DNA of 64,000 nucleotides from assembly GCF_003945385.1 (NCBI RefSeq), contig NZ_AP018920.1, positions 6,696,001-6,760,000 of the forward strand. The letters are read 5' to 3'. The translations under genes and the position numbers were made by a program. Source of the DNA: Pseudonocardia autotrophica (GTDB lineage Bacteria > Actinomycetota > Actinomycetes > Mycobacteriales > Pseudonocardiaceae). Below are positions 56,267 through 64,000 of the stretch, one piece after another (within the stretch, counting starts at the first letter, position 1; every line of letters starts with the position of its first letter). The notes under the pieces are model-generated. The model saw only the letters and a program-made list of their open reading frames with translations, made no database searches and was not told the DNA's origin.

Positions 56267-56295
56267 ACCCTAATACTGCAACGGCGTTTTGTCAG
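56267..56295 (-). promoter_or_regulatory. Hybrid promoter: IS-borne -35 with native -10 for the hydrolase gene
   Basis: Reading outward from the IS left end, CTGACA (complement of 56290-56295), exactly 17 bases, then TAGGGT (complement of 56267-56272) form a promoter ending 6 bases before the hydrolase GTG. The -35 lies inside the IS and the -10 in the host DNA. Confidence 0.5.
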
Positions 56296-57707
56296 GCTGG
56301 TGGGCGTTGGCCGCGGCGGCGGTAGTGGCAGGTCCGGGCCTGGTGCTGGCGTCGTCGGCGCCAGGTGGACCAGGCGAGTGTGCTGGCCAGGCAGGCGGCT
56401 GGGGTGAGGATGAGGGTGGCGAGCAGACGCCGTATCTCGTTGCCGCTCAGCGGGATCAGCCCGGTCCGCTCGGCTGGAGATCCCCCTTTTCGGCCTCCTG
56501 TGCGCGGGTGACGGACAGGTAGGCGGCGGCGAGCATGGCCAGTGTGATGTGGGCGTACCAGGCTCGGTAGGAGCGGACTTGGTAGTGGTCGAGGCCTGCT
56601 TCGTTCTTGGAGGTCTGGAAGCATTCCTCGATCGCCCAGCGTGCGCCGGCGACGCGGACCAGCTCGCGCAGCGGCGTGGCCGCGGGGGCGGCGCAGCGGT
56701 AGAACGCCAGCTCCCGGGTGGTCTTGCCCTGCCCGGGTTCGGTCTGGCGGCGCACGAGCAGCCAGTGCCCCCACCCGTGGGGCAGGCCGGCCGGGTCGAG
56801 GGCGACGGTGGTCCAGTCATAGATCCGCTCTCCGTGCGCACCCGCGCCGACCTGGCGCCGTTCCCACCCGCTGCGGCCGGTGTCGGGGTCGCGGGCGCCG
56901 GCGATCGTGGCGAGGACCTTGGCCTGGCGGCGATGCCCGTCCGGGCTGGTCAGGACGTCGTCGTTGCGAGTGGCCAGCACGAACGGAATCTCCCGGTCGG
57001 CCAGCCAGGTGCGGAAGGTCGGATTCTGTCCGTAGATCTCGTCGGCGGTCACCCACGAGCGGGGTGTGAGGGCCCCGCAGGCGTGGGCGCGGGCGAGCAT
57101 CGCCAGCCCGAGCTGGGGCTTCGTGGCGAACCCGACCTCATCGGGCACGTCAGCTCTGGCGCAGCGGTCCCGGTCCTCGGTCCACGAGGTCGGCAGGTAG
57201 AGCTCGCGGTCGATCAACGCCCGCCCCTTCGAGCTGGCATAGGCCAGGAACACCCCGAGCTGACAGTTGTCGACCTTGCCGCTGGTACCGGTGTACTGGC
57301 GTTGCACTCCCGCCGAACGCAGGCCCTTCTTGATGAACCCGGTCTCGTCGACCACGAACACCTCACTTGCGGGGTCGCCGAGGGCGTCGAGGACGTAGTC
57401 GCGCACGTCGTCGCGGACCCCGTCGACGTCCCAGTCAGCGATGCGCAGCATCCGCTGCGTCCCGTCCGGCGAGACCGCCCCCGCATGCTCGGCCAGAGTC
57501 CACCCGTTCTTGCGCTCCAACCCGGCCAGCAGGCCGCGCACATACGCCCCGGCCCGCGCGCGGGGCTCACGACGGAAGAACCGCGGCCCGATCGACGCGA
57601 TGACCTGGTCCAACGCCGCTACCCATCCAGCAAGATCCACCACCCGGCGATCATCACCGCCGAACCCGGATCAGCCTCTCACGACACGTCGAAACGCCGT
57701 TGCAGTA
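56274..57707 (-). mobile_element. IS701-family insertion sequence with CTAA target duplication
   Basis: A 1434-base element bounded by inverted repeats: left end TACTGCAACGGCGTTTTG, right end complement TACTGCAACGGCGTTTCG (17 of 18 identical). It is flanked by the 4-base direct repeat CTAA at 56270-56273 and 57708-57711, fitting the YTAR target of the family. It carries one transposase gene on the minus strand. The intact ends and duplication mean a fairly recent insertion. Confidence 0.93.
56456..57643 (-). CDS. IS701-family transposase (main frame; C-terminal tail in the -1 frame)
   Basis: A 395-residue DDE transposase: FVVDETGFIKKGLRSAGVQR (first Asp), SWVTADEIYGQNPTF (second Asp), WAIEECFQTSKNEAGLDHYQ (Glu), all present. 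In the main frame it stops at 56456 after EAEKGDLQPSGPG. The expected C-terminal tail, GLIPLSGNEIRRLLATLILT and then WSTWRRRRQHQARTCHYRRR, is complete in the -1 frame down to a stop at 56292. The frames meet at a run of four A and five G (56482-56490). This is either a one-base mutation or a programmed -1 frameshift. GTG start. Confidence 0.9.
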   Translation of the reverse strand: MVDLAGWVAALDQVIASIGPRFFRREPRARAGAYVRGLLAGLERKNGWTLAEHAGAVSPDGTQRMLRIADWDVDGVRDDVRDYVLDALGDPASEVFVVDETGFIKKGLRSAGVQRQYTGTSGKVDNCQLGVFLAYASSKGRALIDRELYLPTSWTEDRDRCARADVPDEVGFATKPQLGLAMLARAHACGALTPRSWVTADEIYGQNPTFRTWLADREIPFVLATRNDDVLTSPDGHRRQAKVLATIAGARDPDTGRSGWERRQVGAGAHGERIYDWTTVALDPAGLPHGWGHWLLVRRQTEPGQGKTTRELAFYRCAAPAATPLRELVRVAGARWAIEECFQTSKNEAGLDHYQVRSYRAWYAHITLAMLAAAYLSVTRAQEAEKGDLQPSGPG

Positions 57708-57708
57708 C

Positions 57709-57714
57709 TAAGCT
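57709..57714 (+). promoter_or_regulatory. -10 box TAAGCT rebuilt by the target duplication
   Basis: TAAGCT ends 6 bases before the GTG at 57721. Its first three bases come from the right-hand CTAA target copy. Before insertion it overlapped the opposing -10 of the hydrolase gene. No -35-like sequence is seen in the IS right end. Confidence 0.5.
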
Positions 57715-57720
57715 GCTGCG

Positions 57721-58074
57721 GTGGCCGGAGAGGACGATGTGCGGCGGCTGGCGCTCGAGCTGGACGACGCAGTGGAGATCCCGAGCGAGGGGTTCGACTT
57801 CCGGGTTCGCGGCAAGGGGTTCGTGTGGTCCTACCCGGAGCGGGTGCCGGGCAGCCGCCGGGTGATCCGGACCGACGTCGCGGTGCTCTACGTCGGCGAC
57901 GAGGCGGAGAAGCAGGCGCTGCTGCGCGGCGAGCCCGAGCTGTTCTTCACCGCCCGGGGCTACGAGCCGTTCCCGCTGGTGATGGTGCGGCTGGAGCTGG
58001 TCGGGACGGACCGGCTGGCCGAACTCGTCGGTGACGCCTGGCGGATGCGCGTCGACGAGGCGGGTCCCGGCTAA
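57721..58074 (+). CDS. MmcQ/YjbR-family protein
   Basis: A 117-residue MmcQ/YjbR-like protein with a CyaY-like DNA-binding fold: RRLALELDDAVEIPSEGFDF, FRVRGKGFVWSYPERVPGS and FTARGYEPFPLVMVRLELVG. The function is not established. It starts 14 bases after the IS element; its upstream promoter half was displaced by the insertion. The stop codon TAA overlaps the -10 box of mhuD. Confidence 0.8.
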   Translation: MAGEDDVRRLALELDDAVEIPSEGFDFRVRGKGFVWSYPERVPGSRRVIRTDVAVLYVGDEAEKQALLRGEPELFFTARGYEPFPLVMVRLELVGTDRLAELVGDAWRMRVDEAGPG

Positions 58075-58077
58075 CGT
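58072..58077 (+). promoter_or_regulatory. -10 box TAACGT before mhuD
   Basis: TAACGT includes the preceding TAA stop and ends 6 bases before the mhuD ATG, another leaderless layout. Confidence 0.45.
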
Positions 58078-58083
58078 GGGCCC

Positions 58084-58401
58084 ATGGCCGTAGTGAAGAT
58101 CAATGCGATCGAGGTTCCGGAGAACGCCGGGCCCGAGCTGGAGAAGCGGTTCGCGAACCGCCTGCACGCCGTCGACGGGCAGCCGGGTTTCATCTCGTTC
58201 CAGCTGCTGCGCCCGGTCGCCGGTGACGACCGGTACTTCGTGGTGACGCACTGGGAGACCGAGGAGGCCTTCCAGGCGTGGCGGGACGGGCCGGCCGCCG
58301 AGGCGCACGCCGGTGCGCGCTCGCCGAAGCCGGTCGCGAAGGGCGCGTCGCTGCTGGAGTTCGAGGTGGTCGATCTCGAGCAGATCGCGGCGGGGTCCTG
58401 A
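58084..58401 (+). CDS. mhuD: Haem-degrading monooxygenase MhuD
   Basis: A 105-residue dimeric ferredoxin-like (ABM) protein closely like mycobacterial MhuD (Rv3592): VVKINAIEVPENAGPELEKR, GFISFQLLRPVAGDDRYFVV and THWETEEAFQAWRDGPAAEA. The residues that hold haem in MhuD, Asn7, Trp66 and His75, fall at the same numbers here. MhuD opens haem to mycobilin and iron. Its place after an Rv3591c-like hydrolase matches mycobacteria. The stop overlaps a CTG that starts the sirtuin gene. Confidence 0.92.
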   Translation: MAVVKINAIEVPENAGPELEKRFANRLHAVDGQPGFISFQLLRPVAGDDRYFVVTHWETEEAFQAWRDGPAAEAHAGARSPKPVAKGASLLEFEVVDLEQIAAGS

Positions 58402-59222
58402 TCGATCCCGGGCTGCGCTCGGCCGCGGCGCTGATCGGCGGCGCCGATGCGCTGCTGATCACCGCCGGGGCCGGGATGGGTGTCGACTCGGGCCTGCCCG
58501 ACTTCCGGGGCGACGAGGGCTTCTGGCGGGCCTACCCGCCGTACGCCCGGCTCGGCCTGCGGTTCGCCGAGCTCGCCGATCCGGAGCATTTCGCCGACGA
58601 TCCGGCGCTGGCCTGGGGTTTCTACGGGCACCGCCTGGCGCTGTACCGGCGGACCGTCCCGCACCCGGGGTTCGCCGTGCTGCGGCGCTGGGCCGAGCGC
58701 CTCCCGACCACCGTGTTCACCTCCAACGTCGACGGTCAGTTCCAGCGCGCCGGGTTCCCGGCGGGCGACGTCGCCGAGGTGCACGGCTCGATCCACCACC
58801 TGCAGTGCCTGCGGCTGTGCGGATACCGGGTGTGGCCCGCCGACGACGTGCACGTGGCGATCGATCCGGACAGCATGCGTGCGATCGGCGAGCTGCCTGC
58901 CTGTCCCGGCTGCGGCGGGCTCGCCCGCCCGGCGATCCTGATGTTCGGCGACGCGGGCTGGGACGACACGCAGGCCGCGCCCGCGCTGCAGCAGCACGTG
59001 GACTGGCTGGCCGCGCACCGGGGTGGGCTCGCCGTCGTCGAGCTGGGGGCGGGGACGGCGCTGCCGACGGTGCGCCGCCGCTCGGAGCTGGCGTCGGCGG
59101 CGACCGGGGCGCTGGTCCGGATCAACGTCCGGGAACCGGAGGTGCGGCACGGGCGCGGCGTCGGGATCGCGGCGGGGGCCGCAGCGACCCTCGCCGCGAT
59201 CGACGAACTCCTGAACGCCTGA
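58398..59222 (+). CDS. SIR2-family NAD-dependent protein (sirtuin-like)
   Basis: A 274-residue sirtuin: ITAGAGMGVDSGLPDFRGDE (NAD loop), TTVFTSNVDGQFQRAGFPAG (NxD motif, here NVD), EVHGSIHHLQC (catalytic His), zinc cysteines in HHLQCLRLCG and ACPGCGG. It is probably a protein deacylase, though this clade is little studied and SNVD and QFQ differ from the usual QNID and LH. No ATG, GTG or TTG fits before the NAD loop without crossing mhuD; the CTG at 58398, overlapping the mhuD stop as CTGA, is the likely start. Confidence 0.82.
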   Translation: MIDPGLRSAAALIGGADALLITAGAGMGVDSGLPDFRGDEGFWRAYPPYARLGLRFAELADPEHFADDPALAWGFYGHRLALYRRTVPHPGFAVLRRWAERLPTTVFTSNVDGQFQRAGFPAGDVAEVHGSIHHLQCLRLCGYRVWPADDVHVAIDPDSMRAIGELPACPGCGGLARPAILMFGDAGWDDTQAAPALQQHVDWLAAHRGGLAVVELGAGTALPTVRRRSELASAATGALVRINVREPEVRHGRGVGIAAGAAATLAAIDELLNA

Positions 59223-59234
59223 TCCCGGAACCGC

Positions 59235-59825
59235 TCAGTCCGGAACGGACTTCTGACCCGGGACGACGATCGCCGGCAGGTCCGCGAGCCCGGCCAGCGC
59301 CGCGGCGTGCACCTCGGTGGCCCGGACGGTCCCGTCGACCCCCGGCAGGTCCCGGGTGGCGGTCGCCGCGGCGACGACGGTCGGGACGTGACCGGCGGAG
59401 AACGCGCTGCGGGCCGTCGAGTTGATGCACATGTGCGTCATGAACCCGGCGAGGACCAGGTCCTGGTAACCCTCCAGCAGCTCGGCCAGTCCGGTGTGCA
59501 CGAACGCGCTCGGGAAGTTCTTGACCACGACGGCCTCGCCGTCGCGCGGCGCCACCGAGTCGTGGATCGCGCCGATCGGGGCGGTGACGTCGTACGGGCT
59601 GCCCTCGCCGGCGTCGTGCTGCACGTGGATCACCCGGGCCCCCGCGGAGCGGGCCCGGTCCAGCAGGACGGCCGCCTCCTCCAGTGCGGGCTCGACGTTC
59701 TCCAGCCGCATCACGCCGTCGGTGTAGGTGTTCTGCAGATCGATCATGATCAGGGCCGACCGGCCCAGCGGCGCCGGCTCGACCGGCAGCCCCATCAGCC
59801 CGCGCAGGGTGTGCGGTGCGGACAT
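59235..59825 (-). CDS. Isochorismatase-family cysteine hydrolase
   Basis: A 196-residue isochorismatase-fold hydrolase with the Asp-Lys-Cys triad: LIMIDLQNTYTDGVMRLENV (Asp), EAVVVKNFPSAFVHTGLAEL (Lys) and VLAGFMTHMCINSTARSAFS (Cys). Such enzymes split amides such as nicotinamide, carbamates or ureides; the substrate is unknown. GGAGGACACC precedes the ATG. A strong hairpin separates it from the upstream DUF779 gene. Confidence 0.87.
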   Translation of the reverse strand: MSAPHTLRGLMGLPVEPAPLGRSALIMIDLQNTYTDGVMRLENVEPALEEAAVLLDRARSAGARVIHVQHDAGEGSPYDVTAPIGAIHDSVAPRDGEAVVVKNFPSAFVHTGLAELLEGYQDLVLAGFMTHMCINSTARSAFSAGHVPTVVAAATATRDLPGVDGTVRATEVHAAALAGLADLPAIVVPGQKSVPD

Positions 59826-59848
59826 CGGTGTCCTCCTTCGTACGGACG

Positions 59849-59885
59849 CACCGCGGGCCCGGACGGCGTGTCCGGGCCCGCGGTG
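59849..59885 (-). terminator. 15-bp hairpin after the DUF779 gene
   Basis: A perfect 15-bp stem (arm CACCGCGGGCCCGGA) with a 7-base loop lies two bases past the DUF779 stop. It should end the aldehyde dehydrogenase operon before the isochorismatase gene. Confidence 0.7.
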
Positions 59886-59887
59886 GG

Positions 59888-60285
59888 TCAGCTCTCGTTC
59901 AGGTCCCGCCACTCGTCGTCGGTGAACAGCCGGGAGCGGATCAGGAACCGGACGCCCTCCGGCGCCTCGACCGAGAATCCGCTGCCGCGCCCCTTCACCA
60001 CGTCGACGGTGAGGTGGGTGTGCTTCCAGTACTCGTACTGCGACCCCGACATCCAGAAGCCGATCGGCTTCTCGATCCCGTCCACCCGGAGATCTCCCAG
60101 GTGGACGTCCGAGCCGCCGATCTTGAAGTCACCGTCCGGGTAGCACATCGGGGCGCTGCCGTCGCAGCATCCGCCGGACTGGTGGAACATCAGCGGGCCG
60201 TGCAGCTCGGTGAGCGTCACCAGCAGAGCGGCGGCGGCCGGCGTCAGCGCCACCCTGGGGGTGACGGCTGCGTCCGGCTGCCCCA

Positions 60286-60286
<1 letters not shown>
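59888..60286 (-). CDS. DUF779 protein, partner of acetaldehyde dehydrogenase
   Basis: A 132-residue DUF779 protein: LHGPLMFHQSGGCCDGSAPM (conserved Cys pair), IGFWMSGSQYEYWKHTHLTV and VDVVKGRGSGFSVEAPEGVR. The family is nearly always beside ExaC/AldB-type aldehyde dehydrogenases, but its biochemical role is not established; the cysteines suggest metal or redox chemistry. The ATG overlaps the dehydrogenase stop as TGATG. Confidence 0.9.
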
Positions 60287-61809
<1,523 letters not shown>

Positions 61810-61823
61810 CGATGGTCCTTCCC

Positions 61824-61860
61824 GTGGGGGATGTCCGTGGGGGATGTCCGTGGAGATATC
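61824..61860. repeat. Tandem GTGGGGGATGTCC repeats in the aldehyde dehydrogenase leader
   Basis: Two identical 13-base units (61824-61836, 61837-61849) and a degenerate third (GTGGAGATATC, 61850-61860) lie just before the ribosome-binding site of the aldehyde dehydrogenase gene on the minus strand. Confidence 0.7.
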
Positions 61861-61896
61861 ACTGCATTGCGCGTGATGCCGGACACTAGGAAGGTG

Positions 61897-61917
61897 GGGG
61901 TTGCACAGGGGTTGCAC
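61897..61917. promoter_or_regulatory. Direct repeat GGGGTTGCAC with 11-base period
   Basis: GGGGTTGCAC occurs at 61897-61906 and 61908-61917, one helical turn apart, in the divergent region of the aldehyde dehydrogenase and its GAF regulator. It is a candidate activator site. Confidence 0.5.
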
Positions 61918-62002
61918 GCAGATGCGGAACCTGAACCTCCGGAGAGTGCCGATCCCGCGGATTCGATTCAGGTAAGGCTGAGCTAACCATAGGGTGAGTG
62001 TC

Positions 62003-63430
62003 GTGACGCGTGAACGAGGCGGGCTGGAGCGGGCGCGTGGCGCCGCGCTGACCGGTTCGGCCGCACCGGAGGTGCGCCCGGAGATCCGGGCGTCCTGGGA
62101 GCGTTCGCTGGCCGCCGCCGTCGATCCGGAGCGGTCCCGGCCCTCGCACACCTACCAGCCGGGCGAGGTCGCCGAGCTGCGCGCCGGACATCCGCTGGCG
62201 CAGGTCCTGCCGCTGCTGCGGGAGACCCTCGTCGCCGCGGCCGAGCAGGCCAGGCACATGATGATCGTGACCGACGAGCGCGGGCACATCCTGTGGCGGG
62301 AGGGTGCGCGCGAGGTGCTGCGCCGGGCCGAGCGGGTCGAGCTCGTCGAGGGCACCCGCTGGAGCGAGGACTCGGTCGGCACCAACGCGATGGGCACCGC
62401 GCTGTCCGACGACCGGCCGGTCCGGATCCACTCGGCCGAGCACCTGGTCAGCGCCTATCACCCGTGGACCTGCGCGGCCGCTCCGGTGCACGACCCGGAG
62501 ACCGGCCGCCAGATCGGCGCCGTCGACGTCACCGGGCCGGAGGAGTCGTTCCATCCGATGACGCTGTCGCTGGTCACCGCGGCCGCGCGGCTCGCCGAGC
62601 ACCGGCTGGCGGCGCTGCTGGAGGATCGTGACCGGCGATTGCGGGACACCAACCTGCCGCACCTGTCCCGGCTCGGCGACGTCCCCGGCGCGCTGCTGTC
62701 ACCACACGGCCGGGTGCTGGCCGCCACCCCGGCGCACCGCTTCCCTGTCCGGGTGACGCTGCCCGAGCGCGGCGACCGGATCCTGCTCGACGGCGGCGCC
62801 GAGGCCGTGCTGGAGCCGCTGGGCGAGGGCTGGCTGCTCCGGGTGCCCACACCCTCGGGTCCGGTGCTGCCGGCGCTCACCCTGCCGTTCCTCGGGGCCA
62901 GGGCGCCGGTCGCCCGGCGCGACGGCCGGCCGCTGCGGCTCGGGCTGCGGCACGCCGAGGTGCTCACCCTGCTCGCGCTGCACCCAGAGGGGCTGACGGC
63001 CGACCAGCTCGCCGGCGCGCTCTACGGCGACGAGGGGCGCCCGATCACCGTCCGGGCCGAGATGCACCGGCTGCGCCGCTGCGTCGGCGAGGACACCGTC
63101 CGTACCCAGCCCTATCGGCTCGCCGCCCGGGTGGACGCCGACTTCCTCCGGCTGCGCGAGGCGCTGCGGCACGGGCGGGTCCGCGACGCCGCGGCCGAGG
63201 CGGCCCGCGGTCCGTTGCTGCCGACCTCGGAGTCGCCGGGTGTGCGGGCCGAGCGCGAGCACCTGGTGGCCTCGACCCGTACCGCCGTACTGCGCTCGGG
63301 CGATCCGGAGGCGCTGCTCGCGCTGCTGCGCGCCGATCCGGACAGCGATCCGGACACCGAGCTGCGGGACCGGCTGCGGCGGGCGCTACCGGACGGGGAC
63401 CATCGCGACCTGGCGCTGCCCGACGGCTGA
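62003..63430 (+). CDS. AcoR-like GAF-domain activator lacking the sigma-54 domain
   Basis: About 475 residues. [20 protein letters not shown] opens the family, then a GAF domain ([60 protein letters not shown]). There is no AAA+ sigma-54 module; the C-terminal part is a winged-helix-like region ([40 protein letters not shown]). This is the actinobacterial AcoR form that activates acetaldehyde dehydrogenase. The GTG at 62003 is preferred since TAGGGT (61990-61995) ends 7 bases before it; GTG at 61994 is the alternative. Confidence 0.85.
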   Translation: MTRERGGLERARGAALTGSAAPEVRPEIRASWERSLAAAVDPERSRPSHTYQPGEVAELRAGHPLAQVLPLLRETLVAAAEQARHMMIVTDERGHILWREGAREVLRRAERVELVEGTRWSEDSVGTNAMGTALSDDRPVRIHSAEHLVSAYHPWTCAAAPVHDPETGRQIGAVDVTGPEESFHPMTLSLVTAAARLAEHRLAALLEDRDRRLRDTNLPHLSRLGDVPGALLSPHGRVLAATPAHRFPVRVTLPERGDRILLDGGAEAVLEPLGEGWLLRVPTPSGPVLPALTLPFLGARAPVARRDGRPLRLGLRHAEVLTLLALHPEGLTADQLAGALYGDEGRPITVRAEMHRLRRCVGEDTVRTQPYRLAARVDADFLRLREALRHGRVRDAAAEAARGPLLPTSESPGVRAEREHLVASTRTAVLRSGDPEALLALLRADPDSDPDTELRDRLRRALPDGDHRDLALPDG

Positions 63431-63457
63431 TCCACCCCACTCGTCCCGGCCGGCGAG

Positions 63458-63524
63458 CATGATCCCTGTTTCGGGAGTGCAGGTGTCGCTGTCGGCCCGC
63501 TGCACTCCCGAAACAGGGATCATG
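63458..63524. repeat. Perfect 25-bp inverted repeat with 17-base loop
   Basis: The arms 63458-63482 (starting CATGATCCCTGTTTCGGGAG) and 63500-63524 are exact reverse complements, with the 17-base loop 63483-63499. The right arm ends 6 bases before the ATG at 63531 and itself contains another ATG (63522). There is no T-run. It may be a terminator of the GAF gene, a translational control hairpin or a dispersed repeat. Confidence 0.85.
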
Positions 63525-63530
63525 GTCGGC

Positions 63531-64000
63531 ATGCCGGAGCAGCCCCGCGTCGAGCGGTTCGAGGACCTGGTGGATCGGGCGTCGCGGTTGGTCCCGGCGC
63601 GCGGGCGGGCGCTGCTCGGCGTCGCCGGGGCCCCGGGTGCCGGGAAGACCACCCTGGCACTCGCGCTGGTCCGGGCACTGACCGCGACCGGGCTGCCGGT
63701 CGTGCACGTCCCGATGGACGGCTTCCACCTCGCCGACGTGGAGCTGGCCCGGCTCGGCCGGCGGGACCGCAAGGGCGCACCGGACACCTTCGACGCCGCC
63801 GGCTACGCGGCCCTGCTACAGCGGCTGCGCGGCGCACCGGCGCGGGAGCCCGGACCGGTGTACGCGCCGGCGTTCGACCGGGAGATCGAGCAGCCGGTGG
63901 CCGGGTCCGTCCCGGTGCCCGCGGAGTGCAGGCTCGTCGTCAGCGAGGGCAACTACCTGCTCGTCGACACCCCGCCGTGGCGGGCCGTCCGGGCCGCGTT
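63531..64000 (+). CDS. Nucleoside/pantothenate-type P-loop kinase (3' truncated by window)
   Basis: At least 156 residues of a uridine-kinase/CoaA-like P-loop kinase: ALLGVAGAPGAGKTTLALAL (Walker A), VVHVPMDGFHLADVELARLG (DGFH, typical), RKGAPDTFDAAGYAALLQRL, and ECRLVVSEGNYLLVDTPPWR (EGNYLL). This group (YggC/fructose-transport-type kinases) phosphorylates a nucleoside or sugar-like substrate. The gene runs past the window. The start is placed after the hairpin; ATG 63522 inside the hairpin is in frame and possible. Confidence 0.85.
   Translation, partial: MPEQPRVERFEDLVDRASRLVPARGRALLGVAGAPGAGKTTLALALVRALTATGLPVVHVPMDGFHLADVELARLGRRDRKGAPDTFDAAGYAALLQRLRGAPAREPGPVYAPAFDREIEQPVAGSVPVPAECRLVVSEGNYLLVDTPPWRAVRAA

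Noticed and set aside
61960..61992. IdeR/DtxR iron box (AGGTAAGGCT-GAGCTAACC)
   Set aside because: The two arms are two bases too far apart for the 19-base consensus and the neighbouring genes are not iron genes.
63458..63524. Classical rho-independent terminator
   Set aside because: The stem is far longer than usual, has no T-run and overlaps the start region of the next gene.

Overview
The window comes from a very GC-rich actinobacterial chromosome. GTG starts, GTGA/ATGA stop-start overlaps and leaderless promoters are all common. The gene content and the order of the rlmB-cysS-ispF-ispD-carD-lpqE-radA-mutY-mhuD block match the mycobacterial Rv3579c-Rv3592 neighbourhood. Together with a cobalt-type nitrile hydratase this points to Pseudonocardia or a close relative. 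The genus is an inference.

Region 1 (1-12.5 kb) holds the end of a LuxR regulator, an amidase, and an operon for homogentisate formation and cleavage (MBL-fold protein, FAD hydroxylase, hmgA, hpd). It then carries a CMD-family protein, a CBS protein, CsbD, and an acyl-CoA dehydrogenase/phosphotransferase pair divergent from a TetR regulator with a clear operator. Region 2 (11.4-16.5 kb) has a PucR regulator, an M20 amidohydrolase and a divergent MHS transporter, with two TGTGCA-type palindromes between the last two.

Region 3 (15.4-27.7 kb) is a nitrile-metabolism island. It has an AmiC-like sensor, an AraC regulator and a nitrilase, then an ArsR regulator, a second AmiC-like sensor fused to a SRPBCC-like domain, amidase, nitrile hydratase beta, alpha and accessory subunits, and a FhuF-like protein. 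This order matches the nhlD-nhlC-amdA-nhlBAE plan known from Rhodococcus rhodochrous J1. Between the two halves sit an array of six CGTTCCGCGGAACG palindromes and a glycine operon. That operon has a tandem glycine riboswitch and gcvH-glyA, but its gcvT keeps only the two ends of the protein.

Region 4 (27.7-46 kb) is mixed: acyl-CoA synthetase, GAF-LuxR and CGNR regulators, a hydrolase, two gene remnants, and a CadC-like regulator with an SPC-type metal ATPase. It continues with tRNA-Thr beside thrE, otsAB, MOSC/LacI, a zinc-type ABC transporter, and an HxlR/WrbA/MFS set.

Region 5 (46-59.2 kb) is the conserved core block; disA and the carbonic anhydrase gene that mycobacteria keep here are absent. 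An IS701-family element sits exactly between two divergent leaderless genes. Region 6 (59.2-64 kb) holds an isochorismatase-family hydrolase, an aldehyde dehydrogenase/DUF779 pair, its likely GAF regulator, a 25-bp perfect inverted repeat and the start of a kinase gene.
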